DNA from: Patiria miniata
Taxonomy: Eukaryota > Echinodermata > Asteroidea > Valvatida > Asterinidae
NCBI RefSeq assembly: GCF_015706575.1
Contig: NW_024037058.1
Coordinates: 15,025,547 to 15,089,546 of the forward strand
Direction: 5' to 3'
DNA length: 64,000 nt
How positions within the stretch are numbered: position 1 is the first letter of the stretch; each line of letters starts with the position of its first letter. A model generated the notes under the pieces. The model searched no databases. It had not been told where the DNA came from and was given only the letters and a program-made list of their open reading frames with translations. Shown one piece after another: positions 55,201 to 60,605 of the stretch. The position numbers and the translations under genes are program-made.

Positions 55201-56287
55201 TGCCGGAAACAAAGTGTTTAAACCAGTCAGTGTTTTATCAGCCTTTTAAAACCACCCACATGACAGGCTCTCGACTAATAAGAATGCGTATTGTCTTAGG
55301 TATTGATGAATATATCACAATGCTCACAGTTGTTGCTTGAATCCTCCTCCGCAGCCTCCTCTTTGTCATCACTCAGTTTCTTAAGGAGCTTCAAGGATTC
55401 AATCTACATGGAGAAACACGACAAATTAAACAGGATGTGTTGAAAGAGTTCTCAGTGTATCCTGATGAAGGCTCAAAATCTTTAAAGAGCAAATCATGCG
55501 TTTCCAAAATCAAGTCTCCAGTATAGTCTTGATATGTACTTTCCTCAGAGCCGTTCCTGGTATCCTCCGCAGCAAGACTCAAGTCGCTCTGTTCAAAGTC
55601 TCGAGTACGGACTAAGCTGCTTAAAGTCTCCAGTTTTAAGGAGGGTTAGGTTGCAATTGTCCTTTCTTCATCTTTAACTTCAAGTGATTTTTTTTAAACT
55701 GCACTTTTTTTCGTATTTGATAGAGGATCCCAAAAAATGAAACTTAGACATTTGTGCACTTTCAAGATTCTGCTGGTCCCAGAAGGGAAAGCCTATAGAC
55801 TAATCCTGTGACAGCCATTTTTTCTGAAGTGGCACAAGGCTCATGCAAGTCACGCTCGGCTTGTACGCACGCATTCCGGGCTCCTTCGACCAATAGGGTT
55901 TAATACCAAAATGCACATGCACCCTGTCTTTAAGAATGCGTGCGGCAGGCGCGTGGACGTGATGCCACCTCAAAAATGGCTGCAAAATCATCCTGTTCTT
56001 CAAACACCATTCAGCCTCAATCCTCCAAAATCCTCCTGTGCTTCAACACCATTCAACTTCAATCCTCCAAAATTGTAGATTGCATTCATCCTCAATCCTC
56101 CAAAATCCTCCCAAACCACCAGGAGGATTCTGGAGGAATGAGGAGGGTTAGGGTTTTAAAGCACAAAACTCTTTTCACTGACCCCGTTGCTACACTTGTC
56201 GGAGTGATGGATCACCTGAAGAACGTTCATTTTTTGTAAATGTAGGTACGTCCTCCTAAGGGATCTCCTATGGTGTTCCACTGTACC
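19373..56287 (-). CDS. GTF3C1: General transcription factor 3C subunit 1 (TFIIIC largest subunit), 29 coding exons, N-terminus not found
   Basis: TFIIIC220 binds the B box of tRNA genes and, with the other TFIIIC subunits, recruits TFIIIB for RNA polymerase III in the nucleus. Exons (minus): 56287-56183, 55403-55328, 54359-54256, 51942-51821, 51058-50967, 49561-49458, 48894-48830, 47845-47761, 45820-45680, 44639-44406, 43222-43090, 41619-40652, 40026-39835, 39125-38951, 38312-38159, 37456-37302, 36378-36119, 34685-34581, 33198-33076, 32929-32829, 32233-32071, 31749-31615, 27006-26868, 25990-25917, 24824-23689, 22222-22033, 21351-20780, 20410-20218, 19546-19373 (stop TGA 19375-19373). Successive donors and acceptors agree in phase throughout, about 2,090 codons. 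The order of conserved blocks follows vertebrate GTF3C1 to the C-terminus, which is near 2,100 residues in human; about 350 N-terminal residues are missing here. The least certain junctions are the donors of the first and fourth listed exons. Confidence 0.9.
20487..20575 (+). mobile_element. tRNA-like SINE fragment
   Basis: It has an A-box-like segment (TTAGCACAGTGGTTGG) and a B-box-like segment (GCGGGTTCGTGTCTCAACC) about 50 bases apart, with a body that does not fold well as a tRNA. It is antisense to GTF3C1. Confidence 0.5.
20780..22222 (-). CDS. GTF3C1: GTF3C1 exons 26-27
   Basis: Exon 22222-22033 reads LIQIYEKIKEAGFLGVTVPE and on to INLLLDQEM. Exon 21351-20780 opens IVEVGSNDLRIVATKHASLW and MIHSHRL, matching vertebrate '[27 protein letters not shown]', then becomes a long, Ser/Glu/Pro-rich, poorly conserved linker. 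The first exon's acceptor completes an Arg codon with the preceding exon. Confidence 0.88.
22690..22800. repeat. Hairpin with arms of about 45 bp
   Basis: The left arm AATATTGGATGGCTTTTTTC...GATACAAGAATATATTGCAC pairs with GTGCAATATATTCTTGTATC...AAAGCCATCCAATATT. The loop is about 20 bases. It is noncoding, in a GTF3C1 intron, and likely a fold-back element. Confidence 0.75.
23689..24824 (-). CDS. GTF3C1: GTF3C1 large acidic exon
   Basis: The 1,136-bp exon starts at an AG acceptor with LNCKIVIPKKVIVLDSNLID, matching vertebrate 'VRIPEQIIVVDSSMVENEV'. An Asp/Glu/Ser run of about 30 residues follows (24729-24640), then an acidic low-complexity region. Conserved sequence resumes at SFTKWLILRGHYAPGVCGKK, matching 'TNYLLMRGYYSPGIV', and FVYLEPVWKPTELGQEASYL. 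It is longer than the vertebrate counterpart through the acidic insert. Confidence 0.9.
25917..27006 (-). CDS. GTF3C1: GTF3C1 exons 23-24
   Basis: Exon 27006-26868 reads KPKRRIMPCVPMSYQLSMGY, matching the vertebrate 'ALPFVPMSYQLSQTYYR' block, one of the clearest anchors for this gene. Its donor splits a Glu codon (G|AA) with exon 25990-25917, which reads EEDVTFPQVSCGACSCQIFL. The 4.6-kb intron upstream of 27006 carries the hAT element and a SINE. Confidence 0.9.
26575..26770 (+). mobile_element. tRNA-derived SINE
   Basis: The A box (GAGTGGTCTAGTGGTTA) and B box (AGGGGTTCAAATCT) are spaced as in a tRNA gene. They are followed by a SINE body with 'ttgtgtccttgggcaagccactttactctcacttgcctc'. The cloverleaf is not intact, so I do not call a functional tRNA. 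It is antisense to GTF3C1. Confidence 0.75.
27107..27628. mobile_element. MITE family 2, copy 2
   Basis: The terminal inverted repeats are GTTAAAGCTATAGTCCATCA plus TTTGC, and the inverse GCAAATGATGGACTATA region near 27600 (one copy reads ACAAATGATGGACTATATCG). The body is shared with 18986-19305. It has no coding capacity. A further repeat at 27632-27900 resembles 18540-18980. Confidence 0.65.
27962..30362. mobile_element. hAT-type transposon, non-autonomous, with 8-bp target duplication
   Basis: The element proper is 27970-30354 (2,385 bp). It starts TAGGGCTGTGCCGAATATTC and ends with the near-inverse GACTCAGCCCTA. The direct repeat ATGGGTAC flanks it exactly (27962-27969 and 30355-30362). 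The subterminal regions are packed with CGAATATTCG palindromes. Eight-bp duplication and TAGGG termini fit the hAT superfamily. I see no transposase; the longest frame (28397-28987) has no recognisable domain. Two related internal segments (29610-29670 and 30030-30095) suggest internal rearrangement. Confidence 0.85.
30536..30895. repeat. Long hairpin, arms of about 170 bp
   Basis: The left arm from ACTCAAAAACTACTGGGCAC to TTGCACTTTTGTATATGTGC pairs with the right arm GCGTATACAAAAGTGCAACT to CTCAGTAGTTTTTGAGTTGA. The spacer is about 25 bases. It is noncoding. Transcribed within the GTF3C1 intron it would form a long double-stranded RNA. Confidence 0.8.
30945..31335 (+). mobile_element. tRNA-derived SINE, longest copy
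   Basis: The A box (CATGGCCTAGTGGTTAAGAG) and B box (GTGGGTTTGAGTCCACC) are followed by a body with 'cacttgtgcccttaagcaag', 'cttcggatgggacgtaaag' and 'tgcacgtaaaagaaccc'. From memory, such a central domain is shared by invertebrate SINEs. It is antisense to GTF3C1. Confidence 0.8.
31615..33198 (-). CDS. GTF3C1: GTF3C1 exons 19-22
   Basis: Exons 33198-33076 (DAKVISTRCYRHMKNPDFRT, VCLGEVKEDK), 32929-32829 (EEFEKLFNKLEAKF), 32233-32071 (FAEEFNTVLPDD, LKRLTLHTIVL) and 31749-31615 (STLSSQNASDYDARLVFKLY, STGIVNRC). They match vertebrate '[26 protein letters not shown]', 'FKEFVEKLKEKFSS' and 'QSTLALSDSQ ... LYREY ... RSLVNRR'. The phase 2 junction (AG|A) between the second and third makes an Arg codon. 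Confidence 0.87.
32331..32753 (+). mobile_element. TTAA-flanked MITE, family 1, copy 2
   Basis: It starts TTAAAGGGAATATACAAACA and ends GCAAATGTTGTATATTCCC plus TTTAA. The internal TCTGGTTCCCTGACC and GGTCAGGGAACCAG hairpin is kept. About 100 bp of the middle present in copy 1 is missing. Confidence 0.82.
33340..33600 (+). mobile_element. Paired tRNA-like SINE ends (possible composite)
   Basis: The 3' half (about 33500-33580) has an A-box-like segment (GATAGCTTGGTTGGTGAAGC) and a B-box-like segment (GAGGTTGCAGGTTCAGCC). The 5' half (33365-33430) has the inverse arrangement (GTGAACCAGCAACCTGCGGG). Two opposed tRNA-like ends make a palindromic composite resembling 17719-17822. Confidence 0.5.
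33772..34293 (+). mobile_element. TTAA-flanked MITE, family 1, copy 3
   Basis: It starts TTAAAGGGAATGTACAACGT and ends GCAAATGTTGTATCTTCCC plus TTTAA. The body is collinear with copies 1 and 5, including the 'gctggtcggccgaccagcgttgg' palindrome near 34117. Confidence 0.82.
34581..40026 (-). CDS. GTF3C1: GTF3C1 exons 13-18
   Basis: In order: IEGLEDYLKDPLLKLLLIKD with LLEERRYIYNMDSNVDLL (40026-39835); YICRNVRIVDTT and LDDVEKYWFDLKVICLDTPL (39125-38951); a basic segment ending FDSSLYC (38312-38159); HLKRNWTSN (37456-37302); a strongly basic Lys/Arg/Gln coiled segment ending RKVFSWTPQEDS (36378-36119); LLCKVASEILNTD and SCITWETIQRVF (34685-34581). Each matches vertebrate GTF3C1 ('LEEFLNDPL', 'VENYWFDLQCVCLNTPLG', 'FYGHLKRNW', '[21 protein letters not shown]'). 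All phases agree. Confidence 0.88.
34870..35255. repeat. Degenerate AACCC/AACCA-type simple repeat
   Basis: A long pyrimidine-poor stretch of units such as 'caacccaa' and 'ctaaccaaacc', about 5-10 bases each. Shorter purer runs are at 35735-35771 and 36091-36113. No coding sequence. Confidence 0.75.
35265..35525 (+). mobile_element. tRNA-derived SINE
   Basis: There is a clear B box (CCGGGTTCGAATCCCGCC) at about 35312-35329 with a short upstream tRNA-like segment. The body contains 'gggttttcagtccctgcttgattccgtgggttttccccaga' and ends in an (AATAAT)-like tail. It is antisense to GTF3C1. Confidence 0.7.
37640..38145 (-). mobile_element. TTAA-flanked MITE, family 1, copy 4
   Basis: This is a minus-strand copy. 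The plus-strand right end reads GCAAAAGTAAATAATGTATT, then TTTAA, and contains the paired 'ctggttccttgacatg' and 'gggtcagggaacgagac' segments. The left terminus is degraded. Confidence 0.7.
39236..39730. repeat. Minisatellite built on GACTTGTGATG
   Basis: About 45 degenerate units of 10-11 bases (GACTTGTGATG, GACTTGTGACT and similar). The open frame on the minus strand that it creates (39229-39645, KSITSQSQ-like) is a repeat artifact. A related array lies at 41840-42578. Confidence 0.88.
40652..41619 (-). CDS. GTF3C1: GTF3C1 large central exon with PNLES repeats
   Basis: The 968-bp exon starts ADNIPGSSGNETMIIKQEVD and is Ser/Gln/Glu-rich. It contains a SUMO-site-like IKQE, repeated GQSE/QSEL motifs, and a run of about eight degenerate 7-residue units of the PNLES type (41030-40855). 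It then returns to conserved sequence, DWRRFVKPLPEYKDLPHGWC and LLGDLFLSMPLVTFCEI, matching vertebrate '[33 protein letters not shown]'. The low-complexity part is unconserved and probably disordered. Confidence 0.85.
41840..42578. repeat. Minisatellite, 23-bp unit GATTTACTTGTGACTGGCCTTGT
   Basis: About 30 units of GATTTACTTGTGACTGGCCT plus TGT with few variants (GGACTTGT, CAGACTTGT). They share the CTTGTGA core and orientation with the array at 39236-39730. It sits in the intron just upstream of the large central GTF3C1 exon. Confidence 0.9.
42640..42968. mobile_element. MITE with inverted ends
   Basis: The ends GTAGTCTTGGTTCAAGACTG and (inverse of the right end) TAGTCTTGGTCCCAGACTTG are inverted repeats. 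Internally 'aagatgaatcaaatccagtctt' pairs with 'aagactggatttgattcatctt', and 'cagccaggaaattcggaac' lies opposite 'ggaatttcctgggtagc'. The interrupted element at 8340-9722 is a relative. Confidence 0.7.
43090..49561 (-). CDS. GTF3C1: GTF3C1 exons 6-11, central conserved block
   Basis: Exon 49561-49458 carries ERYRKRRQRVLELIQKNRVQ, matching the vertebrate 'ETYRLLKRRNLIIEAVRNLR'. Then come EIRQEEAQEGRTTVCDRKSI (48894-48830), ILDQLNKEGLCQTFS (47845-47761), VERNDPRVLHIIQQVKLRMI (45820-45680), a basic, low-complexity exon (44639-44406), and RQYVPKRNVYGLLPKMGKTM with the VLHRFVWYLLYG motif (43222-43090). The vertebrate counterpart of the last is '[23 protein letters not shown]'. Phases are 1,0,2,0,0,0 into the next exon at phase 1. 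Confidence 0.85.
43332..43963. mobile_element. Composite element A: long hairpin joined to a terminal-inverted-repeat segment
   Basis: 43332-43497 is a hairpin with arms of about 75 bases (CACTTAGAGTCTGGGTGCTG and GATAATTACCC, inverse in the right arm) around the loop GAGCCGGAGGCGAG. It abuts 43497-43963, which begins CATTCATAAATACC and ends GGTATTTATGAATGG. Near the right end, read inward on the minus strand, are ATTGGT and CACGTG. A second copy of the same design is at 54917-55312, and a fragment at 44713-44900. Confidence 0.75.
44713..44900. mobile_element. Fragment of composite element A
   Basis: It begins ATTCACAAATACCTAAGACA and contains CATTCCTATTGGCCAAGAGC, 'cccgtcatgtgggtggcttttaa' and a 'gataaaacactgactgtctggttttaaacac' segment. 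It matches the right ends of 43497-43963 and 55062-55312 in inverse orientation. Confidence 0.6.
45318..45625 (+). mobile_element. tRNA-derived SINE
   Basis: The A-box-like segment (GGGTGGCTTGTGCGTAAAGC) and B box (CCTGGTTCGAATCCCGGCC) are followed by a 240-bp body with 'ttttactccgggccctccgg'. It is antisense to GTF3C1. Confidence 0.75.
46398..46955. repeat. Very long hairpin, arms of about 230 bp
   Basis: The left arm GGTTGTGGAATGCTCAAAGA to AAATCGTGACGTAATAAACA pairs almost perfectly with TGTTTATTACGTCACGATTT to AATGTCTTCGAGCATTCCAC. The roughly 85-bp centre holds a third, partial copy of the inner arm. It is noncoding, within a GTF3C1 intron. Confidence 0.85.
47104..47638 (+). mobile_element. 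TTAA-family MITE, copy 5
   Basis: It starts TAAAAGGGAATGTACAACAT and ends GCAAATGTTGTATCTTCCC plus TTTAA. The body matches copy 3 closely, including 'cttgtaccccttcacaggt' and the 'ggtcagccaacc' segment. Confidence 0.8.
48613..48720. repeat. Dispersed repeat, also near 13757 and 14077
   Basis: TTACGGCGTGGGGTCC, 'ggattctagatgctctgtgg' and 'attcctggccactttc' recur at 14077-14150 and 13757-13812 in the intergenic region. Identity unknown. Confidence 0.55.
49095..49455. repeat. GGTACC minisatellite interrupted by homopolymers
   Basis: Units of about 24 bases (CCCCTTGAGGTACCTTGTTG plus CACC) are broken at 49266 by a run of more than 30 G, then a short spacer, a run of about 16 C, and a run of A. 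The homopolymers may be assembly or sequencing artifacts. Confidence 0.8.
50319..50804 (-). mobile_element. TTAA-family MITE, copy 6
   Basis: This is a minus-strand copy. The plus strand begins TAAAAGGTAATATACAACAT and GCAAACATC and ends GGAAATGTTGTATATTACAT plus TTAA. The paired 'ctggttccctgacatg' and 'ctgggaacctac' hairpin is present. Confidence 0.78.
51736..51942 (-). CDS. GTF3C1: GTF3C1 exon with two possible 3' ends
   Basis: The exon opens at 51942 with DFDRLLQKDGRFMRRLIDRN and continues KHNLIKFTMSDKGRQRIRR, aligning to vertebrate '[27 protein letters not shown]'. The donor AAG|GTGGGT at 51820 gives the phase needed by the next exon (51058-50967). However, the frame stays open for 28 more codons (WVKLVAEVGSQEPVLIEISE...) to a TAA at 51735-51733, and this stretch also resembles the vertebrate protein just after the 'GRQR' motif. 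Either the donor is further in and another exon is unseen, or reading through would give a truncated isoform. Confidence 0.65.
52018..52365 (+). mobile_element. 3' end of a non-LTR retrotransposon
   Basis: The frame 52018-52332 ends with GWCKALMQKWGYNHDGSTNC, DCGEAPQTMEHLLTCPLL and a WLGKV terminus. This is the cysteine/histidine motif (CxC, HxxxxC) at the C-terminus of many invertebrate non-LTR reverse transcriptase ORFs ('LNRLRTG.GRC..L.KWG....C.CG...QTM.H....C'). A (CAA)n tail follows at 52341-52354. It is a 5'-truncated, dead copy, in the antisense orientation within a GTF3C1 intron. Confidence 0.75.
52677..53276 (-). mobile_element. Composite element B: long hairpin plus inverted-repeat segment with a small coding exon
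   Basis: 52677-52837 is a hairpin with arms of about 70 bases around GCCGAGTGG. It abuts a segment bounded by perfect 20-bp inverted repeats (TATACAACACCTGAATAAAT at 52835-52854 and its inverse at 53256-53275). Read on the minus strand from 53276: terminal repeat, ATTGGT, CACGTGA, then an ATG at 53076 opening an 80-residue frame. The hairpin's outer ends also read TTATACAA, so the whole may be one mobile unit. Confidence 0.7.
52834..53076 (-). CDS. Small ORF resembling the N-terminus of a recombinase-like (DUF3504/crypton-type) protein
   Basis: The 80-residue frame starts MAGDCSTGFMLLTDEEITDL, continues with SAPSTKRQIQYAVRRLEDF and EALSDAELDNFLSRFYANQ, and ends at a stop inside the terminal repeat. 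The 'TKRQ...AVR.L.DF' helix followed by 'LSDAELD..L..FYA' resembles the region before the core of crypton-derived tyrosine recombinase-like proteins (the DUF3504 group); this is from memory. There is no catalytic domain, so it is a captured or residual first exon rather than a working enzyme. Confidence 0.5.
   Translation of the reverse strand: MAGDCSTGFMLLTDEEITDLVTNSDAPSTKRQIQYAVRRLEDFAQLVGGTSIEALSDAELDNFLSRFYANQMTRIYSGVV
54256..56287 (-). CDS. GTF3C1: GTF3C1 N-proximal exons (winged-helix region)
   Basis: Exon 56287-56183 reads GTVEHHRRSLRRTYLHLQKM and on; it fits the vertebrate 'TFKRLYQYMLNAGL' segment only loosely. Its donor could be at 56182 (GGG|GTCAGT) or 56215 (CAG|GTGATC), both phase 0. 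Exon 55403-55328 reads IESLKLLKKLSDDKEEAAEE, matching the 'CLKLLKEF' plus acidic stretch of vertebrates. Exon 54359-54256 reads ELPILTQAYNLIDRMQHTRQ and GITYS, matching 'MLTQTYDLIERRGTKGIS'. The homologous human region lies roughly 350 residues from the start, so upstream exons remain to be found beyond 56287. Confidence 0.72.
54545..54680. repeat. Tandem repeat, 19-bp unit GAGTCCGGGTCCTAGACTG
   Basis: There are about six near-perfect units, preceded by 'gactcgattcgagtcc' sequence similar to the GACTCGAGTC arrays near 8.8 kb. Confidence 0.85.
54917..55312. mobile_element. Composite element A, second copy
   Basis: The hairpin (54917-55060, arms including CCGGTTTTAAACAAGT and the inverse near 55010) abuts 55062-55312. 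That segment starts ATTCATAAATACCC and ends TTAGGTATTGATGAAT and contains the 'ctctcgactaataagaatg' (CCAAT-like) and 'cccacatgacaggctc' blocks of copy 43332-43963. It overlaps the region just next to GTF3C1 exon 55403-55328. Confidence 0.65.
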
Positions 56288-57694
56288 CTGCAAATTGATA
56301 AATGAAAATTATAAAAAAACTAAACATCATCTTTCCATCCGCCCCGTTTTCAATGGAACAATTCCACAAACCGTCTGGCCAACCATCCATTACCGACTGA
56401 AAATTTTACCAGCCAGCCCGCTTTACGCCTGGTATGATTTTGGGCCAGTGTTATAGCCCTTCTTACCCGCTACATCTTGCTCCACTATCTCGCAGGCACT
56501 TCAAAGACATTCAAATGAATAACTTAACCCTCTTGCTGTTTGAACAGTCACAGACAGTCGAAAAATCAATCCCCTTCACACAGGCTAGTCACCAACATTC
56601 ATATCATATTTCAAGCAAGCACTGTGACTAGTCAAATTCAGTCAACCAACAAAAGCAGGCACATGGTAGGCACAGCCGGCTTATCCATCACATTCAATCA
56701 AAGCTTAGCTCAATCAAGATACACAAACAGTCACAGACAGTCAATCATGCTTTGTGTGGGGCTCAGAGCTCTAGAATTCTAAGCAGATTAATGTCTATGG
56801 TGTAAAAAAGCAGAGCAAGCCAGATCATGTCTTTACACAACCAGTGCTGGGATAAAAACATCTTAACTGTTTTTGGTTTGATTGTTTTACAGAACTGAGC
56901 GTTGATCATTAGTTCAAAATGCACACAAGATACCATGTAGGGTTTGCAAGAAAACAATACATGGCGGTGACATCTAGGGGGATTGGGGGAAGGAGGAAAC
57001 AGCAATAAAAAAACCCCACCAAGTTTCAGAATGGTGGCTGGTAACAGACTATTACAGCTGCTAGTTTACAGGCACTATTTGTTTATGTCAAAAAGATAGA
57101 TGCTTGGACTCTACTGCCCAATTTAAACAAGCAATAATGCCACTGCTAAAACTGACACTGAAGTCATCAACTTCTTGACAAGAGGAAGGCAACTTATTTA
57201 CAAAAGCTTAGGAAAGTTGGCATGTTGTTTTTACAAGGGTTATTAAAAACGCATTATACTGGCAACTGATATGAATGCATTGTAAATGGAAATTGACAGG
57301 TAATGGCATTTTGCAGAAATTAAATTGCGTCGCAAAATGCATCCTGCAATTGGTTTCAAAGTAATATGAACGTGTCGCTCAAGATGACAATATAATATGT
57401 CAATCAAAATATACAGAATATCAAAGAGCCAACCAGAGACTGGCCAATCAGCGATGACCTATTGTTATTTACACACTTCCTCGTCATGGGCATGATAAGG
57501 ACAAGCCACACCCATTTAATTCTTTTCAAGAGATAAAGCCTACGCACAAAAATCTCTGGATGCAGTTTACCACTGCATTTCTACTTATTAAATTCGAACA
57601 GCTCAATGCATCACTGTAACATTTTTGTCAAGGATTAGTTCTGCTGGCTGTGTAAGTCATATCCTGCAGTTACAAACTGAACCCGACACGCAAG
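56288..57694. other. Region between GTF3C1 5'-most found exon and first GPCR gene
   Basis: I find no coding exon on either strand. It includes a tract rich in 'acagtcacagacagtc' motifs (56540-56750). From about 56870 it is the 5' flank of the first GPCR, duplicated at 59745 onward. Missing GTF3C1 N-terminal exons were looked for and not seen. Confidence 0.55.
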
Positions 57695-59199
57695 ATGAAC
57701 ATCAACATGAATTCGACAGAAAGTAATGAAGACCTGTCCTCATTCAATGCATCCACGACCCCAACAACTGAAGACAGAATTCAATACAACTTCATCCGAT
57801 GCATCCTGCTCGTCATAACGACCATCCTACTTCTGACCCTCAACCCGCTGTGTCTTGTGGTCCTGAGGCATGTCCGTAGCATCCAGGAAACAACTAAGAT
57901 ATTCCTCAGATCCATGACGATTGCCGATCTCAGCATGGGACTCTTCCAAGCTCTACCGATGACTGTACTTGCAATTTCCGAGACTGAGCATATTGGCGAG
58001 GTGTTTTGCCAAGTGCTGTCATTTGCCGGTGAAATCGTACTCTACAGTCCCCAGATGTCACTCCTGCTGCTGACTGTGGACCGCTACATTTCGGTGGTGT
58101 ACGCGTTGCGCTACCCATCTCTTGTAACTGTGAAGCGGGCTCGAATTTCAGTCTGTTGTATGTGGGGAATCCTTGTATTGATACCAACTGTACACGGATT
58201 AAAATCACATTGGAAAACCATTTACAGCAAACCCATCCAAATGTGTTTATTTTGGTCAGAATCCTCCATGATAATTGTAGCAATAGTCTATTCAACCATA
58301 ATAGTCAGCACTCTGTTGGTTACTATCATAGCATATGCACGACTGTTCATGATATCACGACACCAAGCAAGAGCCATCCAGGTTGAAAACCAAATCGCTC
58401 AACCAGGAAACCCTGCTGCGAGGCCTGACAACAAGGCTCTGAAAACAGTCCTTATTATAGTTTTGACTGCATCTGTTGCCAACCTCTTGCCACTCTGTGC
58501 GTTTCTACTCTTACAACACCTATCGGAACACCCAATAGTATTCCTGTTCACCTATGTGCTGCCTGTCCTGACAAACAGTTGGCTTAACACAGTCATCTAT
58601 TATCTCAGAAACCAAGATTGCCGTCGAGCGACCCATGATTTTCTGATATCGAACTATCGATCCTGTAAACGCTGCCTGCCATTGGTTGCAAACTGAACTG
58701 AGGGGCGTTCCAATCACTATTGACAGTTTCTGTAACATCTTTTGGTATAAAAACAAACAAATCTGCTACAGTGGATTAATAATGAGTGAAATTTTATCAT
58801 GAGTACTTTATCAAGAAGCAGTTCAGTAGAACTTGTATTCATGGAATGGTACAATTGTTTAAAAATATGGATATGTTATTTAGAAAAGAACAAATCTAAA
58901 AGAAAATTACTAATTTGAAGAGAATGTTTAAGCATTACTTGTACAAAAACGACCTTCATGTGAACAACTTTGTCTCAATTGTACACAATTGCTTGTAAAA
59001 AGTATACTTTTTTTAACTTCATGACTGTAATGTAGGATTTCTAAAACAACTGTCCATGTCCACGTCTGTAAATTGGACATTGTCGTAACTTCACACACGT
59101 TCCGTCGTGGTGCAGAAGTCACAATTTTGCTACTCTTGTGACTGTCAATTTTTGAGCACTGATTGATGCTTATTGTATGAATATCATCGCAGTTACACT
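56870..59199 (+). repeat. Segmental duplication, unit 1 (GPCR copy 1 with flanks)
   Basis: It matches 59745-63319 in order: GATCATTAGTTCAAAATGCA flank, ACTTCTTGACA block, TGGCCAATCAGCG block, CDS and about 500 bp of 3' flank. Identity by eye is highest from 58283 to about 58908. Confidence 0.85.
57695..58696 (+). CDS. Rhodopsin-class (class A) G protein-coupled receptor, copy 1
   Basis: The gene is intronless, 333 residues. Seven hydrophobic segments are evident. Landmarks: N-glycosylation sites NST (6-8) and NAS (18-20); Asn50 in TM1 (LTLNPLCLVVL); TIADL in TM2 with Asp78; Cys105 and Cys184 for the extracellular disulfide; DRY at 129-131 ending TM3; Trp157 in TM4; a Pro in TM6 (NLLPLCAF, Pro266) without the usual CWxP; and LNTVIYY in TM7 in place of NPxxY. 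The third intracellular loop is short and basic. It is a plasma-membrane receptor coupled to G proteins; the ligand is unknown. The atypical TM6 and TM7 motifs and tandem arrangement fit lineage-expanded orphan receptors of marine invertebrates. Upstream 'gagataaagcctacgcacaaaaatctctggatgcag' is conserved in copy 2. Confidence 0.9.
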   Translation: MNINMNSTESNEDLSSFNASTTPTTEDRIQYNFIRCILLVITTILLLTLNPLCLVVLRHVRSIQETTKIFLRSMTIADLSMGLFQALPMTVLAISETEHIGEVFCQVLSFAGEIVLYSPQMSLLLLTVDRYISVVYALRYPSLVTVKRARISVCCMWGILVLIPTVHGLKSHWKTIYSKPIQMCLFWSESSMIIVAIVYSTIIVSTLLVTIIAYARLFMISRHQARAIQVENQIAQPGNPAARPDNKALKTVLIIVLTASVANLLPLCAFLLLQHLSEHPIVFLFTYVLPVLTNSWLNTVIYYLRNQDCRRATHDFLISNYRSCKRCLPLVAN

Positions 59200-59330
59200 G
59201 TATATTGCTGATACTGTTGTATATTGCTGATACTGTTGTACATTTCTGATGTTGTTGTGTATTCGTAATGTTGTTGCACATTTATTTTTGTGTGGTGTAC
59301 TGCTGATGCATGAAGTTGCGCATTGCTGCT
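59200..59330. repeat. TGCTGATACTGTTGTA minisatellite, block 1
   Basis: Degenerate units of 18-20 bases (ATTGCTGATACTGTTGTAT). A longer array with the same unit follows copy 2 (63425-63640, 63910-64000). Confidence 0.75.
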
Positions 59331-60162
59331 ACGAGCACTAGGTTAGGGTTGTATTCCATGTAAGAAAGGACCCAGATAATAACACAGCCACTCAACTTCA
59401 AGTCCACTTACTGAACATTTATTGATTATTACTGAATAAATTATGTTGCTTGCGCTGACGATTCTGCTGTAAAGTTGTCTTTGTTGCAGGTTTTATGTGT
59501 TATTAGCAGGGAGTTGACAATCAGTCAAAAATGGACCTGCACCCTTAGCTTTGACGTTGCTCTGAGAGGTTTCTCATCTACATGTAGGTATTAAGAAACA
59601 TGGTTTGAGAAGATTGTCTCCACCCTAATGAAGGTGTCAAACATATAAATCCAAACAGACTTACCAGTAGGTTGGGCCCGGAGATGCCCCACCACTAAAG
59701 GACAGGAATTCAATTTTTTCCCCTTGGAAAATTGCTATGTGACCAGGTGAAAGCAATTGAGAGCATTGATCATATGTTCAAAATGCACAAAAGAAAACCA
59801 TATAGGGTTTGCAAAAAAACAATGCATAGCAATGACATCAAAGGGAAGGGGTCCAGCAATGAAATCAACATTTTCAGAATGGTGCTAACAGACTATTTAA
59901 CAGACTATTTTTCCGCAGTTAGATTACAGGCGTTATTTGCTAACTAATGGAATGTGATTCTTGTTCGAACATCCGGTAACCGAACAGAGATTGTTCCTGC
60001 ACATCAAACAAAAACACTCGATGTTTGTGGACAAACACATGACTGATTCGGCATTATTATTTGTTGTTGTATTTTTAAGTCATAGCATAGACTGATAGGA
60101 CAGATATGTGCAGTAAAAAGTTGCATAGTGATCAGCGCAAATAGTTCAGGAGATATGAAGTT

Positions 60163-60605
60163 ACTACAATTTTCATCTATAACACATCCTGGCCTAGGTA
60201 CATAACACCTTTCAGCCCAATCAGACCTATCATCCTAATTATAAGCCTTCAAAATATGCACGTTTAATATGACGTCACATGTCACGTGATGACGTCATCG
60301 TGATGTCACTACAATTTTCACCTATACCACATCCCAGTCTAGGTACATACCAACTTTCAACCCAATCGGACCTGTAGTTATGTAGATATGCCTTTAAAAT
60401 ATGCACATTTAATGTGATGTCATGTGACTCATGATGACGCCATCGTGATGCCACTACAATTTTCATCTATAATACATCCCGGTCTAGGTACCGGTACATA
60501 CCAACTTTCATCTCAATCGGCCTTGTAGTTCTGTAGATAAAGGCCTTCAAAATATGCACATTAAATGTGACGTCATGGCTCAATTGATGACGTCATGATG
60601 ACATC
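60163..60605. repeat. Three tandem 143-bp units, each ending in TGACGTCA-type sites
   Basis: The units start at 60164, 60307 and 60451 with CACTACAATTTTCA.CTATA and run through 'cttcaaaatatgcacatt' to a cluster such as TGACGTCACATGTCACGTGA and TGACGTCATCGTGATG. They share about 85-90 percent by eye. CRE-like (TGACGTCA) and E-box-like (CACGTG) palindromes cluster at each junction. The block is absent from the flank of GPCR copy 1. Confidence 0.85.

Noticed and set aside
57930..58295. 121-residue minus-strand ORF over the GPCR (also 62143-62415)
   Set aside because: It is antisense shadow of a clear receptor gene and is not kept between the two copies in length.
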